Shown here: positions 21,021 to 22,332 of the stretch, in pieces
Layout of the letters: each line of letters starts with the position of its first letter
Numbering within the stretch: position 1 is the first letter of the stretch
The notes under the pieces: model-generated
Told to the model about the DNA's origin: nothing
The model's input: only the letters and a program-made list of their open reading frames with translations
The model's database searches: none
Translations under genes and position numbers: made by a program
DNA from: an uncultured Collinsella sp.
GTDB lineage: Bacteria; Actinomycetota; Coriobacteriia; Coriobacteriales; Coriobacteriaceae
Direction of reading: 5' to 3'
Assembly: GCA_900545835.1 (NCBI GenBank)
Contig: URBB01000022.1
Span: 1-22,332 of the forward strand
Length of the DNA: 22,332 nt

Positions 21021-22289
21021 AGCCGCTTACGACCGCTCTGTCTATCTCTCCGAGCGGGACGGGCGCCGATGCCCTGATCTCTGCCATGTCGAGGTGCGAG
21101 ATCAAATCCTTGGCGCGCTCGCCGGAGTGGTATGCCTTGTTCGGCGCCACCTTCCTGTAGAGCTTCTTGAGCTTCGTCTTCCCCTTGTTGCCCGGCGGCA
21201 TCTCCGTCTCAGGTGGCAGCCCTAGGAAGGACAGGACGCCGGGCAGGTCGCACAGCATCACGTCCTCGATGTCGGCCTTGGCCGCCAGGTCGACGACTCT
21301 CTGCGCTGTCGGCGAGATGTTCGGGGTGCTGCTACCGCCCGCTGGTTCGGAAGCTGGCGGGCAGTAGCGGGCAGTAGCGGCAGTAGCGGTGTGGCTCGAT
21401 AGGCCCGAATATCCGTAAGGAAGGTGCTCGCTCTCATATGTGCTGATATGCCTCGCCTCGCGAACCTTGGGATGCTTCCTGAGGTAATCCCTCAATTCGA
21501 GCCACTCTTTATGCTCATAACGCTTCGAAATCGTTTCCCCGTCGACAGTTTCCTTCACATAATGGTATGTTCGAACGCCTTCGAACTTGCCGAACCCGTT
21601 CTCGACGCTGAAGTTTCTGAACCAGCGCGAAAACCCATTCAGGTCCATGAAGTTGACTTGGGGATGCCTGTCTTTCGTTCGTTCGAATGAGTGGACGAGC
21701 GGAGTGCCTTTGACTTGTTCCAGGCCGAAGGCTTCCATTTCGCGGGCCTGCTCCTTTTTCCAGAATTCGAGATACGACGTCAGCGTCTCGCTTATCGAGA
21801 TCCTCCGCACGCTTTTCTTGCTTTTGGGCGAGCGAACGCTTCGATCGGCCGCGAACTGCTGCTCAATGAGGATGCTTCTGTTCTCGACGGAGACATCGGA
21901 CCACGTCATCCCGAGGGCTTCTGCCCTTCTCATGTCGGTGTCGAGCATGAGCATCACGCATGTGATGTGCGCGTCCGGTTCTCGATTGAGTAGGATGTCG
22001 AGTAGGCGAGCGGCGTGATGGTTCCTTCGCGGTTGTCGTGGAACTTTTTTGCGTACGAGCCGACGGTGTCCCTCGATTTTTGGACGTAGGTGCCGCTGTT
22101 GAGTTCTGCCTTGTAGGCTTCGAGTGCGGCGTCGACCTCTCGGCTTTTGGTGGTATGTATGGTCTGCCACGGCGAATAGCGGTATTTGCCCGTGACCGGA
22201 TCCTTGCCGAGGCTGTGACGGTAGCGCCACGTGTATTTGTCGCGGCGTTGCTTCGTTCCTTTGCCTATGACGAGAGGTCGGTCGTTCAT
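21019..22289 (-). pseudogene. Tyrosine recombinase/integrase, broken and chimeric
   Basis: The ATG at 22289 (after AAGGAA) opens an arm-binding N-terminus (RDKYTWRYRHSLGKDPVTGK, then PWQTIHTTKSREVDAALEAY). This frame stops at 21954. From about 22012 a second frame carries the start of the catalytic domain: ARLLDILLNREPDAHITCVM, then LDTDMRRAEALGMTWSDV with the first catalytic Arg. The core-binding domain of roughly 100 residues that should lie between is absent, and the joint falls in a microhomology, CTCGCCTACTC. The second frame runs on to 21019, but the later catalytic residues (HxxR, H/W and Tyr) are not found. After three tandem CGCTACTGC(C) units (about 21366-21396) the protein becomes Pro/Ala-rich and then reads unlike an integrase (IEDVMLCDLPGVLSFLGLPP). 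It cannot be an active recombinase as it stands. Confidence 0.8.
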
Positions 22290-22307
22290 CGTGTTCCTTG
22301 CCTGAAG

Positions 22308-22332
22308 CTGTCTCTTATACACATCTGACGCT
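22308..22332 (-). other. Nextera adapter sequence (artefact)
   Basis: The end of the contig is the reverse complement of the same adapter as at 8-40 (CTGTCTCTTATACACATCT plus GACGCT). Translation across it gives the well-known contaminant peptides MYKRQ and LSLIHI. Genomic sequence ends at about 22307. Confidence 0.97.

Noticed and set aside
1..22332. tRNA, rRNA or known riboswitch genes
   Set aside because: None was recognised by reading; no T-loop/anticodon arrangement, TPP, cobalamin, FMN or T-box core sequence was found. A covariance-model scan would be needed to be certain.

Overview
The window looks like chromosomal DNA of a gut Coriobacteriia species, most likely Collinsella or a close relative. 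This is inferred from the high GC content, the GlnR-type orphan regulator next to a glutamine synthetase gene, and protein sequences of coriobacterial character; no database search was possible. Both ends carry Nextera transposase adapter (8-40 and 22308-22332), so this is a whole assembled contig whose outermost bases are not genomic.

Layout. 41-720: 5' part of moaA (minus), cut by the contig end. 851-2156: a VSR/DUF559-like putative nuclease gene (minus) bracketed by two 65-bp hairpins that are near copies of each other. 2206-5875: a two-gene heterodimeric ABC exporter operon (minus). 6135-7481: a MATE efflux protein (plus). 7638-9866: ligA (minus). 9975-10177: a 203-bp MITE-like element with perfect 29-bp terminal inverted repeats. 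10314-11774: an HtrA/DegP-like protease (minus). 11983-14033: glnA-like and glnR-like genes (minus) with a GlnR-box-like sequence upstream. 14168-19607: a 2-keto-3-deoxygluconate (KDG) catabolism locus with a LacI repressor (minus), kdgK and eda (plus), a GntR/FCD regulator (minus) bracketed by two 67-bp hairpins, and a YczE/YitT-type membrane protein (plus). 19690-20790: an AAA ATPase. 21019-22289: a broken tyrosine integrase.

How the parts work together. In the KDG locus, KdgK phosphorylates KDG to KDPG and Eda splits KDPG to pyruvate and glyceraldehyde-3-phosphate. The same LacI-type operator (CGAAACCGATTTCG) lies just after the predicted -10 of both kdgK and the membrane-protein gene, so the two units probably form one regulon under the divergent LacI protein. 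Both transcripts would begin with a related stem-loop carrying the same loop, CACCCTAC. A second, larger structured element of about 130 nt occurs twice, between kdgK and eda and again before the membrane-protein gene. Its primary sequence blocks are conserved while its helices differ but still pair. I consider this the best candidate in the window for an undescribed cis-regulatory RNA.

Other points worth attention are the compensated hairpin pairs around single genes, a glutamine synthetase homologue lacking several metal-ligand residues, and the integrase, which lost its core-binding region at a microhomology and has a foreign-looking C-terminus after a 10-bp tandem repeat.
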